Shown here: positions 36,701 to 48,117 of the stretch, one piece after another
How positions within the stretch are numbered: position 1 is the first letter of the stretch
Layout of the letters: each line of letters begins with the position of its first letter
DNA from: Omphiscola glabra
Taxonomy: Eukaryota > Mollusca > Gastropoda > Lymnaeidae
NCBI GenBank assembly: GCA_964017045.1
Contig: OZ024798.1
Location: 33,079,050 to 33,143,049, forward strand
Length of the DNA: 64,000 bases
Reading direction: 5' to 3'
Translations under genes and position numbers: made by a program
The notes under the pieces: model-generated
The model's input: only the letters and a program-made list of their open reading frames with translations
Database searches by the model: none
Told to the model about the DNA's origin: nothing

Positions 36701-39375
36701 GATACCAAACCAAAGGGCATTTAACACACCTTTGTAATTATGACAGATATAATTCACAGAGGAGCTAATTCAACGACACAACATTATTTTCAATTAAACA
36801 TTACATGCAAGCATGAAATTATCATTGTTTGTTAGGTTCATCAAGGATAACTTTCTTCTTACAATGCTACTTACATCATTTTTTAGTGTGATGTAGGGGT
36901 CTTCTTCATTTGATGCAAATGGTGTTAGTCCTCCAATTCCATGTAAATAATCAGTAGCTTTAAGTAAATATTTGGATAAACTAAATTAATAAGATTCAAA
37001 CAATTAGGTAAGGTAGGCAAATAATGAAAATGCAAATTTATTTTTTAATAACCAAATTTTATTAATTTTTTAAAAAATCTCTTATATTTGTTTAAGCAAG
37101 TTAAGACAATTTGCAAATTTCAAGCCTTTAAGTTACAAAGAAGAAAGATGGTGTATTAATATTAAATACAGATTTTTCACATCATGATTTCCATTATTCA
37201 AAGTTTTTTTTATGCTATGAAAATCAACAAGCAGGAAAGAAATTTCAAACCTACACATGTCATCATCATCATAGTCATCTAATCCATATTTAGCTGCAAT
37301 GTCTTCATCTTTCTGACCATTTTCATCACTATGCTTCCTTTTTTTGACAGGTCTGTCTTTGGATTTATTTTTTATGCTAGCAGCCATTTTTGTTGCCTTC
37401 TTTATAGCAGCTGAAAATTCCTTTTCTTCATCATCCTCACTTTCAGCATCATCATTGGATGCATTTTCATCATCAATCAGCTTCCTAAAAAACAAAGTTT
37501 AAAATTGTTTATTGAAAATATATTGATGTTAAAAAGATTATCATGATCAAATTCCTGAAATTAATCCTTAGTGCCGTAAACTCTTGTTCTAAAGCCTAGT
37601 TTTTTTTATAAAAAATATTTCAAAGGAATAAGTGGGGTGGTCAGCTTATGAGCTGGTCATTGGAGACTTTCATAATATTTTCTCTAGGTACATTGATTCT
37701 GTTATAGAAACAAAATTTGAAAAAAACTGAATCACTTTATATTCCTGTGAAAAATCGGGTCACAGGTTTTGTCCTCATTTGCAGCTGCTGCGGTTGTCTA
37801 AAAGAATATCTGAGCACTTCATGGAATAATGAAATTCAGAGAATGACATTTTATAAAACCATAGAAGCAGTTTTAATCAGTTTTTAGAATAGAACAACTC
37901 TCATTTTGAAAAGGTTTTTGTAAATCTACCTGACCAATATTTTTTAAAATTGATTTATATATAGCAGAAAACACATGGAAATACAAGGCCACCACATTTT
38001 TTTTTCCAAGCATCAGTCATCTAATTTTAGAAAAGTTCAGTAATGGTTAAACATGCAAATTATAAATTAAACCGTTTTGTTTATTGGTTTTTAGTTACAC
38101 AATAATAATTTACTTTAATAAGTCTGGAGTTGTTTTTTTATAATTCTTTAGTACCAGTACTCTTTTGCTTAAACTAGAATATTACTGGGAGTCTGCTTTT
38201 TATTGGGTTATACACTTTTCAGGCTTTTCCCAACCAAAACTAGAGGGAAGTGGGGGCTTATAAATGAACAGGCTTTAGCTTTATAACAAGTAGGCTGTAT
38301 GCCTATTTATAATTAACAGTGATCATTTTTCTAATTCTTAAACTAATTACTTACTCTTGGGTTTCCTGTATGATTCTTTTGAGTTCCTCTTTTTCTAGTG
38401 TGATCTAGGAATAATGAACTTTAAAATTAATATCACAGATGACAGATTACAAATTACTGTGTGCAAGTGAGCTGTGACAGAGTGTGATTGAAACTAGTCA
38501 ATTAAATACCTGCTCTTTCTTCTAGGAAAGTTGTGTAACAATAACATAATTTTAAAAATTTCAAACACAAATTTAAGCCATGGATGGGCTCATGGTCCTT
38601 TGATATGTAACAATATCAATAAGAGTAAGTGTAAGAGTAAGAGGAGACTAACAACAGAATGAAGGCACACCCACACTGGCCCCAGTACGTAGGATAGACT
38701 TTTTAGTATAAGTATAATAGAGTATTTTACTCAGTATAACTAAGTAACTAAGTATAGAAAGATCCTGAACATCAAATGGCCAAATACCATCACCAACAAA
38801 GATCTACTAGAAAGGACAAATTAGGTGCCCATTGAATTGATGAAGACATCATAAAGAAAAGATGGAGGTGGATTGGGGCATAGGCATACCCTCAGAAAAC
38901 CCTTACATAGCACCACCAGACAATGCCTAACATGGAATCCACAGGGCACAGGGGAAAAAGAAAGAGATGAAGACCTAAGACTGACTAAGAATGTATGGAG
39001 ATGCGAGCTAGAGGCAGACACGCAAAATATCTAAATATGGGATACACCTGGAAGCAATTGGAAAGGAAAGCACAGGACCGGGATGAGTGGAAAATTCCTG
39101 TGGACTGCCTATGCATAAGAAGAATAATTTATTAATATAGGCAATAGGCCTATCAATTCAAACTCATCAAATTACTATCATCGATAACTGGCAGCAGAGT
39201 CTTAGATGGCAAAAAAAAACAACGACAGACAGCTGTAACTATTTTAAAAAACTTGTCTAAATATACTTAAATATACTAAAACTATTTATTATCATACCTT
39301 ATCTGGATTTTGTTTTGCGCATCCCTGCTTTACCCATGCAAGACAAGGAACGATATTTTTTTTATTTCCCGACAT
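30699..39375 (-). CDS. PWP1: Periodic tryptophan protein 1 homolog (complete, 15 coding exons)
   Basis: WD-repeat protein of nucleolus and chromatin, linked to rDNA transcription and ribosome production. Exons in gene order: 39375-39298, 38404-38355, 37484-37255, 36957-36875, 36601-36505, 36260-36153, 35563-35433, 35283-35219, 33212-33116, 32873-32812, 32535-32424, 32135-32045, 31632-31511, 31363-31261, 30964-30699; 1695 nt, 564 aa (human 501). All phases join. It starts [20 protein letters not shown]. An acidic then basic linker (about 43-118) has SEDDEEKEF and [10 protein letters not shown]. Family blocks follow: [107 protein letters not shown] and [19 protein letters not shown]. The last exon is acidic and ends in a lysine-rich tail, longer than in human. 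Exon 3 must use the donor T|GTAGGT at 37255 to keep frame. Introns contain LINE fragments and a TIR element. Confidence 0.96.
31815..31884 (+). mobile_element. Short 5'-truncated LINE insertion in PWP1 intron
   Basis: About 70 bases reading [18 protein letters not shown] in the plus frame, followed by a (GAT)n tail, flanked by an exact 11-bp direct repeat ATACTTTCTTT (31804-31814 and 31885-31895). This is a retrotransposon 3' end inserted with target-site duplication. The same 3' end occurs at 46.9-47.4 kb. Confidence 0.8.
34098..34265. repeat. CA/CAAA/GA microsatellite
   Basis: A run of CACACA, CAAACAAA and GAGAGA blocks. The long open frames through it on both strands are produced by the simple repeat, not by a gene. 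Confidence 0.95.
34355..34612. repeat. ~29-bp minisatellite, about nine copies
   Basis: The unit TTAGGCCTACTACTACTAG plus TGTTATGAA/GCA is repeated about nine times with variation in the number of CTA triplets. It lies inside the TIR element at 33438-34901. Confidence 0.9.
36658..36749. repeat. ~45-bp tandem duplication in PWP1 intron 4
   Basis: ACCAAACCAAAGGGCATTTA followed by ACACACCTTTGTAATTATGA occurs twice in tandem with no visible mismatch. Confidence 0.85.
38735..39125 (+). pseudogene. LINE reverse-transcriptase C-terminal relic
   Basis: In broken plus frames this reads [13 protein letters not shown], then a RKDGGGLGH...[22 protein letters not shown] block, then [11 protein letters not shown] and [16 protein letters not shown] residues. 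This is the usual C-terminal end of the RTE-like non-LTR retrotransposon whose tail reads KWRWIGHTLRK...ALTWNPQGKRKRGRP. It has several frameshifts and stops. It lies in PWP1 intron 1, antisense to the gene. Confidence 0.65.
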
Positions 39376-40042
39376 TGTATTAATTTATAATTCACCAAAA
39401 GATAGTCATGTCATGCTTTCATTTTGACAATAAAAAAGTAATCCCCCTTTACTCTCCGGTTTCCAACAGTCACCTCCCTTACCAAATAAGAAATACTGGA
39501 TTGGCCTTTTTTAAAAAAATAATTATAACAAAAATTAATTCATGTGGCCAATACTCAGCCTCTGAAGTCAATAACCACCTCTCGATTTCAAAACATTTCC
39601 CACTGCCCCCCCCCCCCCAAATGGGTTAAATAATAGTGTAATAAATCGACAAATATTTGTTATTGTTGTTTTATTTCTTGAATTAATATACTAAAAAGAC
39701 ACAACTAAAAATTCCACCAGTAAAATATGTAATGAGTCTATGCGCAAACAAAATTCACCCAAATATTGTTTAATTTAGATGGCTATACAAATTTTTATAA
39801 TTTCATATGGTTAGACGGCACCGATGATGAGCCGTTTTCTGACCCGGATACCCGGAAATGCCAAGTATTAGAACACCCGGCACATACGAGGAAACGTACA
39901 AATGGAACCGGGGCGGCCGAGTGTTTATAAAAAAAAGAGTTATCTTCTCATTTGTCAAAAAAAAATTTGTTTTTACATTTTACCTGAATTAAATAAATAA
40001 TGATAGAAAGTTGACTAGAGATTGGTGCTAAATGAAACTGCA

Positions 40043-40518
40043 CAGTGGTGTATAGGACGATCGCCAACAGATCTGACCAGGACCAGCTACAACATGATCT
40101 CAATCGGTTAGCTGAGTGGGAGACGAGCTGGGACATGGAATTTCATCCTGCCAAGTGCCATACACTGTCAGTCTCTAGAAGTTGTACTCCTCTACACTAC
40201 CACTAGGAACTGCTTGGCCATTTACTTGAGCCAGTTTCCTCCGTAAGGTACCTGTGTGTTACCATTTAAAGAGAGGTCTGCTGAGACGAGCATATTAACA
40301 ATGTGTGCAACCAGGCAAAGAAGACCCTGTGGTTCTTAAGGTGTTATCTAAAGATCAGCAACTCCTATGTGAAAGAAAGAGCCTATAAAGCCTTTGTCCG
40401 GCCGCTTTTAGATTATGCATCTTCAGTCTGGGACCCATTTACCCAGAAGAGCATCGACAGGTTGGAGGCAGTACAGCGACGGGCAGCACGCTTTGTCTTG
40501 AACCGCTACATTTTTTAA
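40043..40518 (+). pseudogene. LINE reverse-transcriptase thumb/C-terminal fragment
   Basis: The plus frame reads LQHDLNRLAEWETSWDMEFH and PAKCHTLSVSRS, then after stops VCNQAKKTLWFLRCYLKISN, YVKERAYKAFVRPLLDYASS and VWDPFTQKSIDRLEAVQRRA with ARFVLNRY. The W...F...KC and LVRP.L.Y.S.VWDP...LE.VQ.RAARFV blocks are diagnostic of CR1/jockey-type pol. It has in-frame stops and stops where the TTGGCC hairpin element begins. Confidence 0.8.
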
Positions 40519-40536
40519 AAATGAAATGAAACTGTC

Positions 40537-41179
40537 AAAATATATATGTTACGGCCAAAGCCCGTAGTTTGGCCAGTTCACGAATTGGCCTGCCATTTCG
40601 CACATTGGCCGAGGTGTGTGGCCAATGTCCGATGTACTGGAAATGGCCGGTGTATATGCTACTTTGGCCGGCCAGTTCGCGAACTGGCGGGAAATCCCTG
40701 GCCAATATTCAATGTGCAGCACAAACATTGACTGAGACAAATATTGACTAAGACAAACAGTGTCATTATTTATTGATATTATTCAATACAACATACAACC
40801 ATTCCACACTACAAACATAACAAACTGCTGTGTAATTCGAAATGTCATAAAATTTCATTTTGTTGTAATAAGTGATGATAGAGAATGGTCTTTTACTGTA
40901 ATAAACTAATTTGACTTTTTGGCAATTAAGTATAATTAATAATCAATATAATATGATTATCATTACAGTATACAAACACTCAAAATCTTTCATGACCATT
41001 TTCTTCCGACTTTGGCCGATCGCCCCATGCCATTTCGCAAACTGGCTGGCCAAATCCCGAAATCTAGAAAAGATCGGACATTAGCCGGTCAATGTGATGC
41101 GATATTGGTCACTTCCCGATTTGGCCGGCCAGTTTCCACTTTGGCCGATTTCGAGCTTTGGCCGTAACATGTATATTTT
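40537..41179. mobile_element. Hairpin element with TTGGCC-rich arms
   Basis: The left end AAAATATATATGTTACGGCC and the right end (reverse complement AAAATATACATGTTACGGCC) form inverted ends of at least 25 bp with one or two mismatches. Both arms are packed with TTGGCC/GGCCAA words (at least eight in the left ~170 bp, about as many GGCC/CCGG words in the right ~200 bp) around an AT-rich middle. There is no coding sequence. It matches no superfamily I can name. Confidence 0.65.
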
Positions 41180-41324
41180 ATCAGTTGCTGACATCTACCG
41201 ATTGAATCATATGTTCTTTTTTTTTTTCATGTAGCTCTAGTGTTGGCAGAGTGTAGTCACAATAAGAAACGATTATGATCAATGTAAATAAAATTTAAAT
41301 TTTAAAATAAATAATTAATAACGT

Positions 41325-42305
41325 CAAAAAATTTTACGCAATTTTTACCCCCCCCCCCCTTTTTTTTTGTCAACAACTGTCAAAATTTCAGTGCCCCCCT
41401 CCCCCCAAACCAAAGTAATTATGTCAACATTTTTATAAACCGCCCACCCCACAAAAAATGAAGTATAATATATATAAATACATTTTAATTTGTGCGGATT
41501 TATTTTAATAACACAATATTGTACGGTAAGAAAAACATTTTATTGCATCTTGTTACAGGATTTTTCTTTTTTTTTTTAAATGGCATTTTTAAAATTTCTT
41601 TTTTTTTCTCCTACACTTAAAAGTTTGCATCTTCCACCCAAAACAATAAACCAAGTGTGTGAATTTATCAAAATATGTCTGGAGTTTGACTTACAGAACC
41701 CTCCACACTTCTTCTAGCCCTTATATCTGCTTCCCTCCACACACTATCAAAATTACGGATCCAACACCTTTTAATCTATTTTAAAAAAGCACGGCTTCTC
41801 CCCCTTTTCAACACTCGTCGGCAACCGTTTGGCAATTTCTAGGTGTAATTCTAGTTGTTGGTCGCCACAACTTGACAAATGTTATAAAGGGGTCGCGGCA
41901 ATGAAAAGTTGAAAACCGCTGGGTTGGGATTATATTATTAAACTATAAGTGTTAATAAGCCTTCAACTTAGATGTCTTCGTTTCGCTACTGGTTCTATAC
42001 TTGCACTGTTGAACACATTATAGAAAATGGGAAGATAACTCTTTCTTTTTAACACTCGGACCTGGACTAGATCATCGATTATTTGGGATACCGCATTCCT
42101 TCAGTTAATGATCGATTTTTTTTTTTCAATTATTATCCTAAAGTGACTTATTCCATAGATATAATGTAATAACCATTCAAATTTAAGATTAAATTTTAAT
42201 AGAAGAAACGTGATCGTTGACGTCATCTAAGCTAATCCCCCTCCATCCGCCTTGTCAACAATAACTGTCAAACATTTTGTTGACATAATTAATGGAGGCC
42301 CCCTA
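41325..42305. repeat. Decayed repeat block with a second SPIN-like hAT end
   Basis: About 41325-41460 and 42215-42305 hold C-rich phrases with TTGACATAATTAATGGAGGCC-like ends that recur elsewhere in the window (3.8, 13.8 and 43.7 kb). At about 41835-41921 the reverse complement reads CAGCGGTTTTCAACTTTTCA, then TTGCCGCGACCCCTTT, which resembles the 5' end of SPIN/Charlie-type hAT elements in a more decayed form than the copy at 46 kb. Confidence 0.45.
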
Positions 42306-44305
42306 AGTTGATTGTTGTAAGTATTTTTTACATTTGACTCTCAAAATGATGTTAGCAGGGCTTTTGTGACGGAAAGCTTTGTGTTTCATCTTCAAATTCT
42401 ATTTTTAACATTGTAGTTAAGCCCCAAAAAAGGTTTAAATAAAAATGACTGCCACATTACTATTTAGTAATAGTAATATAAAAAATATTTGCATAACACA
42501 AGCAGGTGAAGCAAAGCCGTCGCTCGACTTTTCGAGGCCAACTTTTACCACTTTTTGGTTTTGTCCCCCCCCCCCCCCCCCCCATTGCATTGAAATAAGA
42601 CAGGTAAAAAAATATCGACATCACATCTTTAAGCCTCTTAATAATAACTGCTGTCGTAGGGGTTGCTGGGCTCAAGCGATGTTTCTGAGGTTAAGTGACA
42701 CCTAATTTTTTTTAATAGCACCTCTTTCGTTTCTCTCCTTGTGTAGAATGTTGCAAAACTAAATTAAATTGTTTGCTAAAATACATTTTTGTAATTTAAA
42801 TTTATCAAAAATTTTCTGGGTACTGTAAATATTTAATAGGCGATATTAAGCTTGTGAAAATGCATACCCATAAGGGCACCACAATTAGAATGAATTTAGT
42901 TCCTATTCCCCTGGTGCGGCGTTAAAGTTGTCATTTGGCGCTTCCGACAAGAAAGTTTGAAATGTCACCTCAAAATTGTCTGAAAGAAACATTGAATTCA
43001 AGTATGCGCCAAAATGTATCCTTGCAATTTTAATTTTCGCGACTGTTGTCAGCACCCTCAATTTTTGCCCCCCCCCCTTTCCCCCAATCTGATCATTGTT
43101 ACAGTATGGGATTAATATAATCTTGTTTTAATTGATTACCTTGAGGCACACTACAACTAAAGTGAATTCAGTTTATTTATGGCACTGACGTAATAATGCC
43201 TTCCCAGACCTTTAAAAATGTCCTTCCCCTGATCAAAAAGTTTGGCTAATGTGCTGTTGTGGTCCCCTTATTGGGAGTCACTTCCCTTTGTTTATGATAG
43301 ATTTAGGGTTCGGGTTAGGGTGAGCGACAGAGGGACCAGTAGCGTGCAATAACCAAAAGTTTAATAGAAACATTCAATTCAACTATATTGAGTATGTCAC
43401 ATCTGCCTCCCCTTAACGCCTCTGGCCACTGCACACTGGCACCCCCCTCCGAAAATCTGAAATACACCCCCCATCCCGGGTAAAAAATTCTGAAAGAAAC
43501 ACTGTTTGTCATTCGTGACGTTTGGGGGAGTAAGATCATATGTGGCGTCGCACATATATTTTTAATCACACAAATAAAACCTGAAATTAAACATGATCTT
43601 GATGTGATCTGGGGTTGGATGTATTCTGACAGAACATGTCACTTTTTATAAAATTATAAATATGACAGCGATAGTTTAATGGTGAAGTGCGTTTTTGATT
43701 AAATTTTAATTACCAGTAGATGTTTTTTTTTTTAAACAATTGCTCGAAAGTGTGACGTACTATAAAAAAGGGGGTGGGGGTCCGAAATTTGCGACATGGA
43801 AAAGTGGGGGTTAAAATTATCAAAAAGTGTGTGACGTGCTTAATGGGACCCCCACCCCCCAATGCTACTGACACTGTCTGTAAGCAATGTCCAGAAAGAC
43901 ACTAAAACCAACAACTCGACTGAAATTATTTTATTTTTCGGATAAAAGTTTGTAATAATTGTAACCCTCACCCCTTTTGTCTAGAAATTCACCACTAATA
44001 GCGAGAACTTCAATACTTTTTCTAGTTTAAAAATGTGTCGCTTAACTTGTAGTGTACTAATATGTAGACTAGTAGTGTTACGAAGTACAGTGGCGGTGGG
44101 GAAAATATTCGTAAAATGTACACGCCCCCTCTTCTCTGGACGTATTTTATACTGGCATTGTTGGCTGTCAACTCATGACATGGTCGTTTCCTTTTAAAAG
44201 CAAGGCGGTTACGTTACTTCAGCTGCTTGTAATGAATGCTCCCCCCCCCCCCCAGTAGCAGGTGTTTCTTTCTACTTCGCAACCATAACTTTTTTTTTCA
44301 AAGTG
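42306..44305. other. Gene-free, C/G-run rich stretch
   Basis: No exon was recognised. It has poly-C runs at 42566-42584, 43068-43086 and 44239-44253. About 42715-42835 is similar to about 60618-60745 (AGAATGTTGCAAAACTAAAT and AAAATTTTCTGGG phrases), so it is a dispersed repeat. About 43743-43866 is an imperfect inverted block with GTGTGACGTACTATAAAAAA and TGTGTGACGTGCTTAATGGG. Confidence 0.4.
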
Positions 44306-44313
44306 CTGTGGCG

Positions 44314-45716
44314 CAGGGCTGCCACTCACTTTTTAAAAATTTCCCAAGATTTGGTCAACAAATTTCCCAAGATTTCCCAAGATCATTAAATAATATAGGA
44401 GTTTTTGTTTTTATAAAAGTGTTTTTCTATGTAATTAAATAAATACTATCTTGAATTAATGCCCCTGAAACACATGGTACAGTCATTGACTGAAATTTAA
44501 TTAAAAAGACATCTAAAAAAATTAATTTCAAAAAATAAATAAACAATTTTTTTTTTTTTTAATTACAAATTTATAATCCAAAATATCAATACACACTGGA
44601 GTTAGGCTACTAAATATTACCTCCAAATTCTCTGGTAAAAATATCATCTACAATTCATGTGTAATTATTAGAAGTCACTTGGAAACAAGGCTATTCAACA
44701 CAGAATTCCTTTTACAAGGACAAAAGGTTCTTCAAATAATAAAAAATGGGTTTTTTCTTATTATAAGTCTGTTGATAAGTAATGGGGTTTGCAAAGCAAT
44801 TAAGCAGAATTTAATAATAATAATTGTAGTTAAAATGGATTGATATTTTTATGAAAACAATTGGAATTTTTATTTTTCTTATAAATTTACCATATAATTA
44901 TTTTTTTTCAAACAAAATACTTTTCAAATGAACTTTTCATTTATAATGCAACAATGTATAATTTTAATATCTTAATTACCTATGTGTCAATCCACAAATA
45001 TTTTTTCCAACTGATGAAAATTAGGCTGGATTTGTTTTACAGATGCATCGCATCATAGTTTTGTAGAAGTAATTGAAATTCATCCAATTTTACTATGGAC
45101 TCTTCATTGAACACTATCGTTCACTCTTGGCTTGTACTTTTTTTCGTATGGTTGCTTATGTCTAAGAGCCTAATGATAACGTTTCCGAGCCTACCCCCCC
45201 CCCCCCCCCGCGAAATTCTATAATATTAATAGTCTATATTGATTTCATTTGAGATTTCAAGATTTATTATCAGTTTATTTATTGTTTAGACTCGTCTATG
45301 CATATGGTGTACAAGGTAAATTTGATAGACATTCAACACCTGGATGTAATTTGTAAATCTTCAACGTAAAAAAAATTAGAAAATTGACATTCTTTAATTA
45401 TTAACTTTTTAATACTTCACAATATTAACTTTAATTTCAGAAGACTTCTAATTTATTTATGAGTGTTTTTAAAAATTAAAACCAGTAAAGAATTAAAACA
45501 ATTAGTTTTTTCCTTGTTACTTAAAAATTATTTTGCTTTATTTTCACTTTAATTTTTATTACATGTTGTTTGCATTTTTCGAAATATGTAAAAAAAATCT
45601 CCCCCCTGTTAATATTTCCCAAGGTTTTGCCTCCTTTTCGAAATTATTCCCCAGATCCCAATGGGGGTCGTGAATTCCCAAGATCTTGGGAAATTTCCCA
45701 AGGTGTGGTAGCCCTG
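44314..45716. mobile_element. 1.4-kb non-autonomous hAT element
   Basis: Starts CAGGGCTGCCAC and ends (reverse complement) CAGGGCTACCAC, with subterminal repeats of TTTCCCAAGATTT/AAATTTCCCAAGATCTTGG at both ends. It is flanked by a perfect 8-bp direct repeat CTGTGGCG (44306-44313 and 45717-45724), as hAT elements make. The AT-rich interior encodes nothing recognisable. Confidence 0.85.
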
Positions 45717-46019
45717 CTGTGGCGTATTGATTAGGCCTAACGATACCGCGTTGACCCGCGTGCCGTGAAGAACGAAGGCTGTTGTAAGCAGGCTATATAC
45801 AGTGGCGGATTCGTGGCGAGAGAACCGAGAGTAGCGGTTTGGTCAAGGCAAGAGGGAACCAGTGCGTCTCCGCTGTAGTTTTTTTTTAGTTTTACTACTT
45901 ATGGCAATAGTCTACATTATTTATTTTTAAACTGTTAGGGGTGTCTAACATCGAATCGCAACGACAATGAAGGCTTTGTTGTGTAACAAGTATTTCTTTC
46001 CGTGGGGAAACACTTAGAC

Positions 46020-46191
46020 GAGTGGTTCTCAACCTTCCTAATGCCGTGTGCCTTTAATACAGTTCCTCGCGTTGTTGTGACCCCAACCACAAAATTATTT
46101 TCGTTGCTGCTTCATAAATAGGTGTTTACCGATGGTCTTAGGCGACCCCTGTATAAGGGTCGTGCGACCCCCCACAGGTTGAGAACTGCTG
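46020..46191 (+). mobile_element. SPIN-like hAT transposon, non-autonomous copy
   Basis: The 172-bp block begins GAGTGGTTCTCAACCTTCCT and ends CACAGGTTGAGAACTGCTG. Inside are ATACAGTTCCTCGCGTTGTT, AATTATTTTCGTTGCTGCTT and CCGATGGTCTTAGGCGACCC followed by AAGGGTCGTGCGACCC. From memory this order of phrases matches the SPIN (SPACE INVADERS) hAT family of tetrapods with an internal deletion. The flanks ACTTAGAC and AGTTAAAC agree at six of eight positions with a one-base offset. SPIN was reported in Lymnaea stagnalis, which fits a snail genome. The match is recalled, not computed. Confidence 0.75.
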
Positions 46192-46926
46192 AAGTTAAAC
46201 GAATATGAAACATTATCTTAAAATTTTATCAATACCATATAGGCCGGCTGTTTGTTTTTGTTTTTTATTTGGACAATGCCACTGAGTGGCGGGCATCAAA
46301 CCTCGTATGTTGGTTTACAGAGGACACAATGGGCACGGCACTCTCAGTCTCAGTAAGAAATGCACACGGAAAAGGGTAGAGAGAGAAGAAAAAAAAACAT
46401 TGTCTTTTTTTTTTTTTTTTTTTTTTAAGGCATTTGATTGATACGGCGACAAAGCTCTTATGGTAAAAGTTTGAAGGCTCAGGCATGGGAATGTACGTTT
46501 TGTCTTCTTTAATCACGCTTGATAAAGCAACGCTTTGACGCTCTTGTGCTGTATTATGGGAAATAACTTGAAAATAAACGTAATAAGTATTCTTGCCTTT
46601 GGTAGTGGTGAATTTTTAAAATGGGGTGTGTGGGGGGGGGGTGTCACTGTTTGTATAAGCCTAATATTATTAGAAAATGAGTGTTGCATTCCGTTGATGT
46701 AGTTAGGATGGGATAGGATCACTTTCACATTACACGTTTTATAAAAGAATGTTGGCAATTTTCCCCCTCCCCCCCCCCCCCGGCCACCACATGTAATTCT
46801 ATACCGGGGCAATGCCTTCAAAGTCTGCCCCTTTCGTTCACGTGGCTTTGTGGTTCTCTCGTCATTACACATGACCTATTTTAAATAAAAAATAGAAATG
46901 TATTAGTGATGTTAAAAATTAAACGT

Positions 46927-47270
46927 CATCATCATCAGTGGCGCTACAGCCCATGTAGGGCCCTGGCCTGCTCCACCACATCCTTCCATTCAGACATCAT
47001 CATCAGTGGCGCTACAGCCCATGTAGGGCCCTGGCCTGCTCCACCACATCCTTCCATTCAGACATCATCATCAGTGGCGCTACAGCCCATGTAGGGCCCT
47101 GGCCTGCTCTACCACATCCTTCCACTCAGACATCATCATGAGTGGCGCTACAGCCCATGTAGGGCCCTGGCCTGCTCCACCACATCCTTCCATTCAGACA
47201 TCATCATCAGTGGCGCTACAGCCCATGTAGGGCCCTGGCCTGCTCCACCACATCCTTCCATTCGCAACGA
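46927..47270. repeat. 68-bp tandem array (5 copies) of a LINE 3' tail
   Basis: CAGTGGCGCTACAGCCCATG recurs at about 46936, 47004, 47072, 47140 (one base changed) and 47208, a 68-bp period. Each unit holds a CATCATCAT triplet run and the LINE 3' terminal coding bases. The last unit runs into LINE coding sequence on the minus strand. Confidence 0.9.
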
Positions 47271-47425
47271 TCCATAGCTTTCCGCCTCAATGCGCGAACC
47301 CCCAACTGGTGTAAATCCTTCTCTACATCGTCGATCCATCTCAGCCTTTGGCGACCGGTGAGTCGTCTGCCCCTAGGGATCCGCCTGTATACTGAGGCGG
47401 ACCAAAGCTCCCGCTCTGTAAAGAC
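47200..47425 (-). pseudogene. LINE ORF2 C-terminal fragment
   Basis: Minus-strand frames read RRPTGRQRLRWIDDVEKDLH, QLGVRALRRKAMDRCEWKDV and [14 protein letters not shown]. The R(R/P).GR...RW.DDVE.DL pattern followed by DR..W..(L/V)V..A is a common C-terminus of non-LTR retrotransposon pol. Only this end is present; upstream pol is missing. Confidence 0.7.
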
Positions 47426-47896
47426 TATCCATAATCATATTTTTTGGTCAGGCATGGGTCGAAATCCAAAATAATTATCAGTCCGTTTTTCTGTATGTGA
47501 TTTAACTTTCGTAATACTTGCGTTTTAACGTGACAGGGACCACGGATAACTCGTGGACATAATGAAAGGCGAGAAATAGACTCAAGTCAAAGACTCTTGG
47601 TGTTATGAGGGATGATGTGTTTTGTTACACGCATAGCCCGCCTTCCACGTGCATGACCCCTCGTGAACTCTCGTGACCGCCTTTGAAGTGTGGCTAACAA
47701 AAACTTTCCCTTGTTTACAAAAAGCTTCGTTATTCAGAACCTTATAGAAGGATCTGGATAAAACGGGAAAGCAAAACAAAGCATTAGACGGTTCTAGACA
47801 TTAGTAGGAAATGCCTATAAAAAGGGCTGACCGATAGAGAGAGAGGGAGAGAGATTTTCTTTTGATCACGAGTTGTGCAATGTGTCATTTTGGGTT

Positions 47897-48092
47897 CCAT
47901 GACAAAACGACAAGTGACAAAATGACAAGGGACAAAACGACAAGTGACAAAACGACAAGTGACAAAACGACAAGGTGACAAAATGACAAGGTGACAAAAC
48001 GACAAGGCGACAAAACGACAAGGTGACAAAACGACAAGGTGACAAAACGACAAGGTGACAAAACAAGTGACAAAACGACAAGTCTTCAACGC
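47897..48092. repeat. GACAAAACGACAAG minisatellite (arm of a hairpin element)
   Basis: About twelve copies of GACAAAACGACAAG with GT or T linkers. The opposite strand of the same word forms arrays at 49158-49248 and 50288-50349. Open frames here are artefacts of the repeat. It forms the left arm of a larger element described at 47897-49252. Confidence 0.9.
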
Positions 48093-48117
48093 CTCCACTG
48101 TCTTTAATGCCTTACAT

